64,000 nucleotides of DNA from Sphingobacterium litopenaei (GTDB lineage: Bacteria; Bacteroidota; Bacteroidia; Sphingobacteriales; Sphingobacteriaceae): assembly GCF_014692495.1 (NCBI RefSeq), contig NZ_JACOIJ010000015.1, positions 1-64,000 on the forward strand, given 5' to 3'. Positions 53,030 to 62,320 of the stretch are shown one piece after another; position 1 is the first letter of the stretch, and every line of letters begins with the position of its first letter. The position numbers and the translations under genes are program-made. The notes under the pieces are model-generated. The model saw only the letters and a list, made by a program, of their open reading frames with translations. It was not told the DNA's origin and ran no database searches.

Positions 53030-54316
53030 CTATAACCTAGCATCAATTTCGGACGGATTATATATTGCTTTGCAGTCAAATACTACAGATTTATTCGCTC
53101 TAATTTTGCTGAGGTCAAACTCTAAAAAACACGAATGTGCTACAGCTATAATTATGCCATCGTATCGCATTTTTTCTAATGTTTCTGAATTTTGTAATTC
53201 AATACCATACTTATTTTTAGCTAATACAGGATCTACCCATGGATCATATACAGCGGGACGGGTTTCGTATTCCAACAATTCGTTATATATATTAATGACA
53301 CTCGTATTTCTTATATCAGGACAGTTCTCTTTAAATGTAAAACCAAGTATGAGAATATTTGCTCCTTTAATATTTATACCTTTTTGAAGCATCAGTTTTA
53401 TTGTTTTTGAAGCCACAAATGCCCCCATCTTGTTATTTACGCGTCTACCCGAAAGTATAACTTCTGGAACATAGCCTAATTTTGAAGCTTTATGTGTTAG
53501 GTAATAAGGATCTACAGATATACAATGTCCCCCCACTAAACCAGGTTTGTACTTTATGAAATTATATTTAGTTCCTGCAGCATTTAATACCTGAGTCGTA
53601 TCAATTCCCATTCTATCAAAAATCAATGCTAATTCATTGACAAATGAAATATTTAAATCTCGCTGCGCATTCTCAATAACTTTTGCCGCTTCTGCAACCT
53701 TTATGGATTCCGCTTTATAAGTCCCTGCTTTTATTATTGTTTTATAAAGACTATCTATCTCTTCAGCAATTTCGGGAGTGGAGCCTGAGGTTACTTTAAC
53801 TATATTTTCTAAGGTATTAACCTTGTCCCCAGGATTAATTCTTTCTGGAGAATAACCTACAAAAAAGTCTCGGTTAAACACCAAACCAGATTCCTTTTCT
53901 AATATTGGAACACAGTCTTCTTCTGTACATCCTGGGTAAACTGTGGATTCAAAAATAACCATATCCTGAGACTTGAGTACGCTACCAACAATTTTTGAAG
54001 CGGATAAGATATAAGATAGATCGGGAGCATTAAACTGGTCAATCGGAGTCGGAACTGTAACGATATACACATTCGCATCATGAAGATCCTTAATACTAGA
54101 GGTTACACTATAACCCAGATCTTTTGATTGCTTGGCTAATTCCTGAACCTCCCGTAATTGATCTAGATTTGCTTCTAATGTTTTATCCACACCTTTGCGC
54201 AACTCCAAAACACGCTGTGTATCGACATCAAATCCTACAACTCTAAAATGATAAGCAAAAGCAATTGCTAATGGAAGACCAACATACCCTTGCCCTATTA
54301 CAGCAATTTTCCTCAT
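53030..54316 (-). CDS. UDP-N-acetylhexosamine 6-dehydrogenase (WbpA/TviB-like)
   Basis: The 428-residue nucleotide-sugar dehydrogenase begins RKIAVIGQGYVGLPLAIAFA. The middle has AEAAKVIENAQRDLNISFVN, and the catalytic cysteine loop is PGLVGGHCISVDPYYLTHKA. These fit dehydrogenases acting on UDP-GlcNAc or UDP-ManNAc rather than UDP-glucose, and it differs from the ugd product at 45207. The product would be an N-acetylhexosaminuronic acid. It is the first gene of the polysaccharide operon. Confidence 0.9.
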   Translation of the reverse strand: MRKIAVIGQGYVGLPLAIAFAYHFRVVGFDVDTQRVLELRKGVDKTLEANLDQLREVQELAKQSKDLGYSVTSSIKDLHDANVYIVTVPTPIDQFNAPDLSYILSASKIVGSVLKSQDMVIFESTVYPGCTEEDCVPILEKESGLVFNRDFFVGYSPERINPGDKVNTLENIVKVTSGSTPEIAEEIDSLYKTIIKAGTYKAESIKVAEAAKVIENAQRDLNISFVNELALIFDRMGIDTTQVLNAAGTKYNFIKYKPGLVGGHCISVDPYYLTHKASKLGYVPEVILSGRRVNNKMGAFVASKTIKLMLQKGINIKGANILILGFTFKENCPDIRNTSVINIYNELLEYETRPAVYDPWVDPVLAKNKYGIELQNSETLEKMRYDGIIIAVAHSCFLEFDLSKIRANKSVVFDCKAIYNPSEIDARL

Positions 54317-54372
54317 AATATTGAATAAATGTTCTAGGAGTTCCTATAGAAGACTTACCCCCCAACGTAAAA

Positions 54373-54426
54373 TGTGGTTTATTATCAATCTTCGTATTAA
54401 TAATAAACCACAATATCGCAAAAATA
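54373..54426 (-). promoter_or_regulatory. Promoter and leader hairpin of the polysaccharide operon
   Basis: On the minus strand TATTTTTG (complement of 54419-54426) fits the TAnnTTTG box. Just downstream a 13-bp perfect hairpin, TGTGGTTTATTAT (54373-54385) with ATAATAAACCACA (54400-54412), would form the start of the transcript. It may be an attenuator, or it may only terminate the gene ending at 54474. Confidence 0.45.
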
Positions 54427-54473
54427 CATTAAATATTTATTCAAACAGAATGATAAGCAGCAAATCTGTTTTC

Positions 54474-54929
54474 TTACTTATTAGGTATAATTTCCACAGG
54501 AAGTTTTGCTTTGAACGGAGACTTTTTATTTTGATCTTCCATAAGGAAGCCCGAAATAGTCACGTTACACTTCCCCAAACTTCTTGAACTAACAGATTTT
54601 GATTTTCTTACTCCTACTGAAAGAACTACCCCTTCTTTGGGCAAAGGAAGTTTGGTGGAAATCTTATTGTAATTTCTTATATGAACTTTGGAGTTGCTTA
54701 ATTTTAAATTTTCAATATAGAATGCTCGAGACTCTTTATTAATTTCTTTGATATTAAACAACAATAAGCCATAATGGCCTTTTGTTTTAATAGCTGCTGT
54801 CTGAGTGAAATCTAATGATACCGACAAATTTATATAATCCTTAAAAATTTGACGTTTTTTGTATTCATAATAAAAAAAAACTCCGAGAATCAGGAGAATG
54901 ATAATAGGTATAATTATTTCTAAAGGCAT
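54474..54929 (-). CDS. Membrane-anchored protein of unknown function
   Basis: The 151-residue protein starts at the ATG at 54929; the ATG at 54968 is upstream of a less natural MLSSGIFVKNYQT segment. A single N-terminal membrane helix (LEIIIPIIILLILGVFFYYE) is followed by a soluble beta-rich part with SVSLDFTQTAAIKTKGHYGL and LGKCNVTISGFLMEDQ. No family is recognised. It lies between the polysaccharide operon and the TagD-like gene on the same strand. Confidence 0.65.
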   Translation of the reverse strand: MPLEIIIPIIILLILGVFFYYEYKKRQIFKDYINLSVSLDFTQTAAIKTKGHYGLLLFNIKEINKESRAFYIENLKLSNSKVHIRNYNKISTKLPLPKEGVVLSVGVRKSKSVSSRSLGKCNVTISGFLMEDQNKKSPFKAKLPVEIIPNK

Positions 54930-55006
54930 GGTTTGGTAATTTTTTACAAAGATACCACTAGAAAGCATATATTTTTTAAAAACATTAAAAAAAATCCTAA
55001 AAAAAC

Positions 55007-55037
55007 AAATGGTCTGATAAAAATTATCAAACCATTT
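55007..55037 (-). terminator. Hairpin after the TagD-like gene
   Basis: AAATGGTCTGATAA (55007-55020) pairs with TTATCAAACCATTT (55024-55037) with one mismatch and a 3-base loop. It ends the TagD-like transcript. Confidence 0.6.
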
Positions 55038-55042
55038 ATGGG

Positions 55043-55516
55043 TTATCCTTTTGCGTTCTTTTCATTTTCTTTTTGTGCGACTATTTTTCGCAAACCAGAA
55101 CTTGAAAATCGGTGATCACGGCTATTAAAATACAACTCTATCCCTTTTTCTTCGCAATATTTTCTACCAGTAAAGTCTCTGTCTTTATATTCGTCACCGA
55201 CAATTCTCACGTCTAATTTGAAAGAACGCAATATGTCTTCCAAATCTTGCTCTGTAGAATAAGGCACAATTTCATCTACGTATTGACAACCACGCAATTG
55301 AATATAACGCTCAACTACAGTTTGAGTAGGCGCATTCTTCTCAGGACGATCCAAAGTAGGATCCATTTGCAGACCACAAATTAAATAATCGCATTGTCTC
55401 TTTGCTTCAGCTAACATCATGATATGACCTGCATGAAGTAAATCAAATGTGGAGAATGTGATACCTACTCTTGGGCCTGGATTGTAATCTCTATGTTTAT
55501 TCTCTTTTTCTTCCAT
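55043..55516 (-). CDS. Cytidylyltransferase-like (TagD/RfaE2-type) nucleotidyltransferase
   Basis: The 157-residue protein has the HxGH motif in FDLLHAGHIMMLAEAKRQCD and the late SSSGLRKIVA loop that matches ISSTxxR. VGDEYKDRDFTGRKYCEEKG is the usual linker. Family members activate glycerol-3-phosphate, ribitol phosphate or heptose with CTP or ATP. The substrate is not determinable here. Terminator-like hairpin 55007-55037 follows. Confidence 0.85.
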   Translation of the reverse strand: MEEKENKHRDYNPGPRVGITFSTFDLLHAGHIMMLAEAKRQCDYLICGLQMDPTLDRPEKNAPTQTVVERYIQLRGCQYVDEIVPYSTEQDLEDILRSFKLDVRIVGDEYKDRDFTGRKYCEEKGIELYFNSRDHRFSSSGLRKIVAQKENEKNAKG

Positions 55517-55543
55517 TTTAGATTTATTTTTTACTTATTAGGA

Positions 55544-56080
55544 TTATTGATTTACTAACTGATATTTTATTAATTTATCTTTTGCTGAATCTTTCAACAA
55601 AAACAATTCAGCACTAGCTCGCGCGTCGGAAAGAGCATCATGGGGATTTAATTGTATTCCCATAATTTCGCAGACTACACTTAATTTAGTTTTCACGAAG
55701 CCCAATTGTTTATATATCTTGCTCGTGCATTCCCACCTTTCCTGAAGTCCTAAGTCTTCATACACCAATCCAGCATGTTGCATGCATCGTCTTAACACTT
55801 TACGATCTAATTCCTCGTTGTGCGCCACCATCTTTTGCCCGTACACTAGAGGCAAAATTTCAGGAAAAATATCAATAAATGTAGGTGCATTAGCGGTATC
55901 CTTGGCTTTAATACCATGCACACGAGTTGTCTGCCACATATATTTGTTTTCCGGAGGCTGAACAAGGCTATAAAACTCATTTACAATCTTTCCATCCTCG
56001 ACACTAACCAATCCCACAGCACATACACTGTTATACTCAGAAGTCGCAAGCTCAAAATCAATGGATGTGAATGTATGCAT
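55544..56080 (-). CDS. DEDDh 3'-5' exonuclease (DnaQ family)
   Basis: The 178-residue protein has ExoI FTSIDFELATSEYNSVCAVG (the usual D-x-E), ExoII around AHNEELDRKVLRRCMQHAGL and ExoIII HDALSDARASAELFL. These are the four acidic residues and histidine of DEDDh nucleases. It may act in DNA repair or RNA trimming. It stands alone on the minus strand. Confidence 0.88.
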   Translation of the reverse strand: MHTFTSIDFELATSEYNSVCAVGLVSVEDGKIVNEFYSLVQPPENKYMWQTTRVHGIKAKDTANAPTFIDIFPEILPLVYGQKMVAHNEELDRKVLRRCMQHAGLVYEDLGLQERWECTSKIYKQLGFVKTKLSVVCEIMGIQLNPHDALSDARASAELFLLKDSAKDKLIKYQLVNQ

Positions 56081-56151
56081 TAAACAAAATTAAAAGTAAT
56101 AATCAAAACCACAAACTGTTTCCTATTAAGTATACAACTATATTTTCGAAC

Positions 56152-57432
56152 CTAATAACCATATTTTCCTTTCCACTTTTCTTTCAAGGAACTTCGGAGT
56201 TTATCTTCCGAGCTGTTCTTTCCAGGATTGTAGAGTGTTGTCCCTTCTATTGCTGAAGGCATAAATTCTTGTTCTATAAAATTGCCTGAATAGGCATGTG
56301 CATATTTATACTCCGTTCCATAATCCAACTCTTTCATTAATTTTGTAGGTGCATTGCGTAAATGCAGAGGTACAGAAAGATCTCCTGTTTGTCTTACTAG
56401 AGCTTGTGCTTTATTAATAGCTTCATAAGAAGCATTGCTTTTGGCTGATGAAGCCAAATACGTTACAGTTTGAGAAAGAATAATTCTTGACTCTGGCCAT
56501 CCGATTACATTGACCGCTTGAAAACAGTTATTTGCTAAAAGCAAGGCATTAGGATTCGCGTTTCCAATATCTTCCGAAGCTAATATTAACAGTCTTCGCG
56601 CGATGAAAGAAGGATCTTCTCCTCCCTCTATCATCCTAGCTAACCAATATACAGCAGCGTTTGGGTCCGAACCACGTATAGACTTAATGAAAGCCGATAT
56701 AATATCATAGTGCTGTTCTCCCGTCTTATCATACCTAGCCATATTTTGCTGAACCTGTTTCAATACAAAATCATTGGTGATAGGTATATTATAAGGAACC
56801 GCAGCATTGACTACCAATTCCAAAACATTAAGTAGCCTTCTCGCATCACCTCCGGATACTCGTAGCAATGCATCATATTCTTTAAGAATGATTTTGTCAT
56901 TTTTCAAAAATTCATCTTCCTTAATAGCCTTATGAACTAATCCAATTAAATCATCCTTATCCAAAGATTCCAAAACATACACTTGACAGCGGCTCAAAAG
57001 AGCGGAAATAACTTCAAAAGAAGGATTTTCTGTAGTTGCCCCGATCAATGTAACCAAGCCTCGCTCTACAGCTCCAAGCAATGAATCTTGTTGACTTTTG
57101 GAAAAACGATGTATTTCGTCGATAAATAATATGGGCTGTTCCTGATTAAAATTCTGTAATTGTTCAGCCTTATCAATTACTTCTCTAACTTCTTTTACTC
57201 CTGATTTTATTGCACTAAGACTAAAAAATGGCCGATCCAATTCTTTGGCTATTAAAAAAGCAAGACTGGTTTTACCCACCCCCGGAGGCCCCCACAAAAT
57301 CATGGAAGGCACATTTTTGCGAGATATGGCATTATACAATACTGCGTCTTCGCCTAATAAATGACGTTGACCAACATAATCACTAATGCTCCGTGGTCTT
57401 AATCTTTCTGCTAAAGGAATACGTGTCGCCAT
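56152..57432 (-). CDS. rarA: Replication-associated recombination protein A (AAA ATPase)
   Basis: The 426-residue protein has Walker A LWGPPGVGKTSLAFLIAKEL, Walker B PILFIDEIHRFSKSQQDSLL, sensor 1 LIGATTENPSFEVISALLSR and sensor 2 region SGGDARRLLNVLEL. The C-terminal MgsA domain has IRGSDPNAAVYWLARMIEGG and AYSGNFIEQEFMP. It acts at stalled forks. The length is normal. Confidence 0.96.
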   Translation of the reverse strand: MATRIPLAERLRPRSISDYVGQRHLLGEDAVLYNAISRKNVPSMILWGPPGVGKTSLAFLIAKELDRPFFSLSAIKSGVKEVREVIDKAEQLQNFNQEQPILFIDEIHRFSKSQQDSLLGAVERGLVTLIGATTENPSFEVISALLSRCQVYVLESLDKDDLIGLVHKAIKEDEFLKNDKIILKEYDALLRVSGGDARRLLNVLELVVNAAVPYNIPITNDFVLKQVQQNMARYDKTGEQHYDIISAFIKSIRGSDPNAAVYWLARMIEGGEDPSFIARRLLILASEDIGNANPNALLLANNCFQAVNVIGWPESRIILSQTVTYLASSAKSNASYEAINKAQALVRQTGDLSVPLHLRNAPTKLMKELDYGTEYKYAHAYSGNFIEQEFMPSAIEGTTLYNPGKNSSEDKLRSSLKEKWKGKYGY

Positions 57433-57480
57433 TATACTATATTAAGAAATACTTCCCAAAGTTACATAAAATCATTTGGC

Positions 57481-57509
57481 TTGAAAGTTGACTACTTTTG
57501 CTACATTTG
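57481..57509 (+). promoter_or_regulatory. Promoter for the TPR gene
   Basis: Two TAnnTTTG boxes (TACTTTTG, 57493-57500, and TACATTTG, 57502-57509) lie before the ATG. A TTG at 57481-57483 is about 18 bases upstream of the second. Confidence 0.5.
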
Positions 57510-57528
57510 ATATTTAGCTTACATCATA

Positions 57529-58641
57529 ATGAGATTTTTCACGACAGTGCTTTTTACTATTATATCAACAGTTTTTTTAGCTTACGGACAGACATCCCAA
57601 CAAGATACATTAGATCCTTACGGATTCGTCACAAAATATGACACCGGGTTCAATGGAATAGGGCCAAAAGTCTATATCCTGCCTCTTCCTAGAACCCTCA
57701 AAGATGAAATGATTTATACTTACCAGGAGATTCAATCCTTCCAAGATTCAATCCGATTGGGTTTTCAGTACCAAAGACTTTTATCAACATTCAAGCATAC
57801 TACAAACCATCACATTATAGAAAAAGTTCTTCCAGACACCATATCAGCTCAAGAATACAGTAGATTGCTCCAACAATTTAAAGATCAAAAGAATCATGCT
57901 GTCGTTTATGCATTATACAATAGTATAGCTGAAAATGACCTCCAGAATCACAATTCGGAAGAAGCTGTGAATGCTTTGAATACGGCCTTATCCCATGCTC
58001 AAGCCGCCCGAAATGAACTGGATATAGCCATTATCCAGTCCAATTTAGCGTCAATATTCTTAATAACTAATAGATTGCAAGAGGCTTTAACTTTAGAAAC
58101 CCTTTACTTAGACCATGCGAACAAATCAAAAAATCTAGCAGATCAAGCTGCATCTAATACTCGAATTGCACTGATTCAAGCGTACGGAAAAGACTATAAA
58201 GCCGCGGAAAACACCGTGATTCGTAAAGCGATTCCGCTATTTAACAAATCGAAATTTTACGAAGGAAAGATTAATGCTTGGATAATTTTGGCAGAAATAT
58301 ATCGTTCTCAAAACAAACATACTGAAGCACAATGGTTTTTGATTCAAGCACGAGATTTAGCTAAAGAAAAAAGTTATAGTGAAAAACTTGCTATGATAGA
58401 ATACATGTTGGGATCTTCCAAAATGATTCAAGCTAATTATAAAGTAGCAAAAAATGAGTTGGAATTAGCATGGAAACTAGCTGAAGAGAGTTCCAATAAA
58501 TTCCTACAACTTGCCATTGCTGAACAATTAGGAAGATCATATGTTTATTTGAAAGACTATGAGGCAGCAAAGAGCTTTCTAGAACAGTATTGGACACTAA
58601 GAAACCATCTTTTTAGCAAAAATATTACATCAATACTATAA
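57529..58641 (+). CDS. Secreted tetratricopeptide-repeat protein
   Basis: The 370-residue protein has a signal peptide ending VFLAYGQ. From about residue 115 there are helical repeats of TPR type: HAVVYALYNSIAENDLQNHN, SEEAVNALNTALSHAQAARN, IAIIQSNLASIFLITNRLQE and AWIILAEIYRSQNKHTEAQW. They probably bind protein partners in the periplasm. No enzymatic domain is seen. It lies upstream of the tail-specific protease, from which it is separated by about 120 bp. Confidence 0.8.
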   Translation: MRFFTTVLFTIISTVFLAYGQTSQQDTLDPYGFVTKYDTGFNGIGPKVYILPLPRTLKDEMIYTYQEIQSFQDSIRLGFQYQRLLSTFKHTTNHHIIEKVLPDTISAQEYSRLLQQFKDQKNHAVVYALYNSIAENDLQNHNSEEAVNALNTALSHAQAARNELDIAIIQSNLASIFLITNRLQEALTLETLYLDHANKSKNLADQAASNTRIALIQAYGKDYKAAENTVIRKAIPLFNKSKFYEGKINAWIILAEIYRSQNKHTEAQWFLIQARDLAKEKSYSEKLAMIEYMLGSSKMIQANYKVAKNELELAWKLAEESSNKFLQLAIAEQLGRSYVYLKDYEAAKSFLEQYWTLRNHLFSKNITSIL

Positions 58642-58760
58642 ACTTTACCGCTTTTTAAAGTCAAAGGATTTAAGATTGATTTTTTTTTAACTAATTTTAG
58701 ATTCTATAAAACCGAAGAGAAGAAGTCAATTCGAAAATGTTATTTCACAATACAATTTAT

Positions 58761-60878
58761 ATGTTTAAAAATTTTTTAGTCTGTTTAGCTTTTATTTCTG
58801 TAGTAGCATGTGGCTCGAAACCAAGAGTGGCTATTGAAGAAGGAGGATTAAGTCTTAAACCTTCTTTACAACATGAGATTATTGCTAAAGAAGTGGTAGG
58901 GATTTTGGAGAATTATAGCTACAAAAAAGTAGCTGCCAGCGATTCTATTTCTAATATTGTTTATGACAACTTAATAAAATCTCTTGACGAAGGAAAAAAT
59001 TATTTTCTGCAGTCTGAGATCGACGAATTTGGACAATATCGTAATACTATAAGTCAAGATTTCCGCAATGGCGATTTATCGAGTGCATTTCATATATTTA
59101 ATACATACAACAAAAGAGCCTTAGAAGTTCTTCAATACGCGCTTACTCAAGTAGATGCTTCTCACGATTTCAATAAAGAAGAAACTTACATCAACTACCG
59201 TGATAAGCAAAATTGGTTTACCTCTGACGCTGAACTTAAAGAGCAGTGGCGCAAACGTGTAAAGTTTGATTTATTGAACCTTAAGCTTACAACAGCGGAA
59301 GGAAAAGACGAAATGGCTAAGCACAAAGAGACATTAAAAAAGCGTTACAACAATTTAATTTCTCAAGCGAAGCAAACAAACTCTAATGATGCTTTTCAAT
59401 TGATTATGAGTGCCTACACCAATGCAATAGATCCGCATACAACATACTATAACCCTTCATTTGCTCAACGATTCAATGAAGATATGTCCAATACATTGGA
59501 AGGCATTGGGGCTCGTCTGCAAATGGAAAATGAAATGGTAACCATCAAAGAAATTATCGCTGGAGGTCCTGCTTTCAAAGATAAAACGCTAAAGATGGAC
59601 GATCGCATCATTGGTGTGGCTCAAGGAAATGGTGAATTTGAAGATATTATTGGATGGAGATTAGATGCTGCTGTCGCTAAAATCAAAGGTCCTAAAGGAA
59701 CGGTAGTACGATTGAAAATATTACCTGCAGGAGCTGAACTTTCTGCTCAGCCTACAATCGTGAAATTAACACGTGAAAAAATAGTCATCGAAGAGGAATC
59801 GGCAAAAAGATCCATTAAGACTGTCAAAGGAGATGACGGTAAAAATTATAGAGTAGGCGTGATTACACTTCCAAAGTTCTATATCGATTTTGAAGCTTAC
59901 CGAAAACGCGATCCAAACTATAAAAGTACAACGCGCGATGTAAGATTGTTGTTAGACTCTCTTAACAAAGAAAACGTTGATGCAGTTGTGTTGGATTTGA
60001 GAAATAACGGAGGCGGCTCTTTGCAAGAAGCCATTGAATTAACGGGTTTATTTATTGAGAAAGGTCCTGTAGTACAAGTAAAAGATACACGTAACCAAAT
60101 TGAGGTGCACCAAGACGAGGATAGCAGTGTTTCTTGGAAAGGTCCTTTTGGCGTAATTATCAACCGTTACTCGGCTTCTGCATCGGAAATTTTTGCTGGA
60201 GCAATACAAGATTATGGCAGAGGTATCATTTTAGGTTCAACAAGTTATGGAAAAGGAACGGTACAATCTGCAGTAGATATGTCAAGATTCATAAGTTCCG
60301 TTAACAAACTAAAATTAAAAGCCGCGGGAGAGAAAGACGCAGATACGCCAAACGGTGCTCCTGAATTTGGACAAATCAATGTAACTATAGCTAAATTCTA
60401 CAGAATTAATGGCAGCAGTACCCAGCACAAGGGCGTAGATCCCGATATCACCTTCCCTACACAGTTCACAGCAGAGAAATATGGTGAAAGTTCTGAACCT
60501 GCAGCATTACCTTGGGATCAAATTCGCTCGACCAACTACAATAAAGTAAGCGATCTTTCCTCTATTAAATCTCAACTTGCAGCTAAGCACGAAAACAGAA
60601 TGAAAAATTCTGCTGAATATAAGTTCTTATTGGAAGATATTGAAGAATTCACCAAAGCAATGAATACTACTTCTACAATTAACTTGAATGAAGGGAAGTT
60701 GAAAAAGGAAAGAGAAGACAATAAAACAAAAAATAGAACTCGTTTAAACAAGTTATTGGAATTGCACAATATGCCGCTTTGGAAAGAAGGGCAACCCCAA
60801 CCGAAAGTGGAATTTGATTTTATCTTGGATGAAAGTTTAAATGTGATGAAGGATTTTATTAAACTAAAAAATTCTTAA
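58761..60878 (+). CDS. prc: Carboxy-terminal (tail-specific) processing protease lipoprotein
   Basis: The protein has about 705 residues from the ATG at 58761 (MFKNFLVCLAFISVVACGSK with lipobox Cys); an earlier ATG at 58737 adds eight residues. Order: N-terminal helical domain, PDZ domain (LEGIGARLQMENEMVTIKEI), S41 peptidase core with RNNGGGSLQEAIELTGLFIE and the catalytic serine in RYSASASEIFAGAIQDYGRG. The general-base lysine is in STSYGKGTVQS, and a C-terminal DUF3340-like helical tail follows. It degrades or matures periplasmic proteins from their C-termini. The hairpin at 60891-60939 ends the transcript. Confidence 0.95.
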   Translation: MFKNFLVCLAFISVVACGSKPRVAIEEGGLSLKPSLQHEIIAKEVVGILENYSYKKVAASDSISNIVYDNLIKSLDEGKNYFLQSEIDEFGQYRNTISQDFRNGDLSSAFHIFNTYNKRALEVLQYALTQVDASHDFNKEETYINYRDKQNWFTSDAELKEQWRKRVKFDLLNLKLTTAEGKDEMAKHKETLKKRYNNLISQAKQTNSNDAFQLIMSAYTNAIDPHTTYYNPSFAQRFNEDMSNTLEGIGARLQMENEMVTIKEIIAGGPAFKDKTLKMDDRIIGVAQGNGEFEDIIGWRLDAAVAKIKGPKGTVVRLKILPAGAELSAQPTIVKLTREKIVIEEESAKRSIKTVKGDDGKNYRVGVITLPKFYIDFEAYRKRDPNYKSTTRDVRLLLDSLNKENVDAVVLDLRNNGGGSLQEAIELTGLFIEKGPVVQVKDTRNQIEVHQDEDSSVSWKGPFGVIINRYSASASEIFAGAIQDYGRGIILGSTSYGKGTVQSAVDMSRFISSVNKLKLKAAGEKDADTPNGAPEFGQINVTIAKFYRINGSSTQHKGVDPDITFPTQFTAEKYGESSEPAALPWDQIRSTNYNKVSDLSSIKSQLAAKHENRMKNSAEYKFLLEDIEEFTKAMNTTSTINLNEGKLKKEREDNKTKNRTRLNKLLELHNMPLWKEGQPQPKVEFDFILDESLNVMKDFIKLKNS

Positions 60879-60890
60879 AAATACTTTTAC

Positions 60891-60939
60891 AAAAAGCAAA
60901 AGGTGGATCTAGTAAATAGAATCCACCTTTTTGCTTTTT
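60891..60939. terminator. Convergent terminator between the protease and the RteC-like gene
   Basis: AAAAAGCAAAAGGTGGAT (60891-60908) pairs with the ATCCACC...GCTTTTT block (60921-60939) with one bulge. T-runs flank both sides, so it works in both directions. Confidence 0.8.
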
Positions 60940-60978
60940 AAACAACATAAGGCATATGTTTATTAAATAATTACCATA

Positions 60979-62163
60979 TCATTCTGTAAAACTTGAAGCA
61001 TTATAATTTTTATTAATCCAATTCACCATTTCAATCAAATAGGCTTTCATTTTCCTTGCAGTAGAAAATTCGACTGTGGAAGACTTCTTTTGCAGACTTT
61101 CCGAGGATATAAAATTTACGCTGGGAGTTTTGAAATATTTAGCGAAAAAGGAAAATGTCTTCCCAACATTTTCCTTGGGAATTAAATTAACTTCCATTAA
61201 AAGTTTAATCAATAGTCCAAATTGGGCCACTGGTATATTAAACATAACTTTATCATTAGCTTCTAAAAGTTTCGCATCCATTATTTCAGTACGTCTAACA
61301 TCCAGTTTTTGCTTAAGAGATTCTTTTTTGTCTTTAAAAAATAACAGGATCTGGTCAATAATAGTAGGAGAGTTTAAGTCCAAACAATTTTTTTGTAATG
61401 GTACTAAGCAATACAATTGCTCTTGAAAACTTATTATATTTTCTATTTGTTTGTGTAAACTAGAATCTTCAAGCATCTGTTGATTTGATTTATTGATATA
61501 ATATTCCAAATACCTTTTACTATTAAATCCATATTGGAATAAAACCCATTCTAATGACTCAGTCGTTAATTCAGGAGCTTTTGAAAGTTTTTTAAGAAGG
61601 ATATTAATATATCTTAACTCATTTCGAATTCGACTGTTACTTTGTAACACTGAAAAAAGGGAATCTTGAACCACTCTAATTAATTGGGGCTCCACATCCT
61701 TTAAACCTGGCGCATCTTTAAGAGATATTATTTGCTGCTTAAGCTTTGGCTTGATAGTATAATAGCTATAATTTGATAGTGGTATAATTTCTATCAATTT
61801 CTTATCGTATAATAAAAGCATATCTATTAGTTTATCAATAGACTCCAGAATTTTTATGTAATTTATCCTTGATTGAGAAATTCCTGGTTTATTATATTTT
61901 AAAGCATAATGCAGTGAAGCATATATTCTATTACTTAAGTCAATAAATTTTAAAAATTCAATTTGGGCATTTTTAAAATTAAAGACAATCAAATAAATAA
62001 AAATAGATTTCACATCTTTCATATTATCATTCAAGAATTCAAGACAATCCCGTTGGATTTTAAAAAGATTATTATGAAAATTTAGCTGACAAAATGCGTT
62101 TTCTATATTAACTATAAGCTGTGATAATATTTTAGAATTATTTACTGGAGTTGTTAAATTCAT
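60979..62163 (-). CDS. RteC-like protein
   Basis: The protein has about 394 residues from the ATG at 62163; an ATG at 62193 is also in frame. It is mainly helical. The C-terminal half resembles RteC: LEWVLFQYGFNSKRYLEYYI, FNIPVAQFGLLIKLLMEVNL and SFFAKYFKTPSVNFISSESL. RteC proteins regulate excision of conjugative elements in Bacteroides, but many chromosomal homologues have no such element nearby, and none is seen here. The function here is open. Confidence 0.6.
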   Translation of the reverse strand: MNLTTPVNNSKILSQLIVNIENAFCQLNFHNNLFKIQRDCLEFLNDNMKDVKSIFIYLIVFNFKNAQIEFLKFIDLSNRIYASLHYALKYNKPGISQSRINYIKILESIDKLIDMLLLYDKKLIEIIPLSNYSYYTIKPKLKQQIISLKDAPGLKDVEPQLIRVVQDSLFSVLQSNSRIRNELRYINILLKKLSKAPELTTESLEWVLFQYGFNSKRYLEYYINKSNQQMLEDSSLHKQIENIISFQEQLYCLVPLQKNCLDLNSPTIIDQILLFFKDKKESLKQKLDVRRTEIMDAKLLEANDKVMFNIPVAQFGLLIKLLMEVNLIPKENVGKTFSFFAKYFKTPSVNFISSESLQKKSSTVEFSTARKMKAYLIEMVNWINKNYNASSFTE

Positions 62164-62320
62164 AATTTTAAGTTTAGAGATTATTTGCTGCATTTATAAC
62201 ATTATAGTAATAAATAGTATATTACTGTATGTAACACTATTCATACTGTTTTATAGGGGTGTATATTATGATGACCAGAATCTTATTAGTGATTTATTTT
62301 CTGACCTATTATTCGAAACT

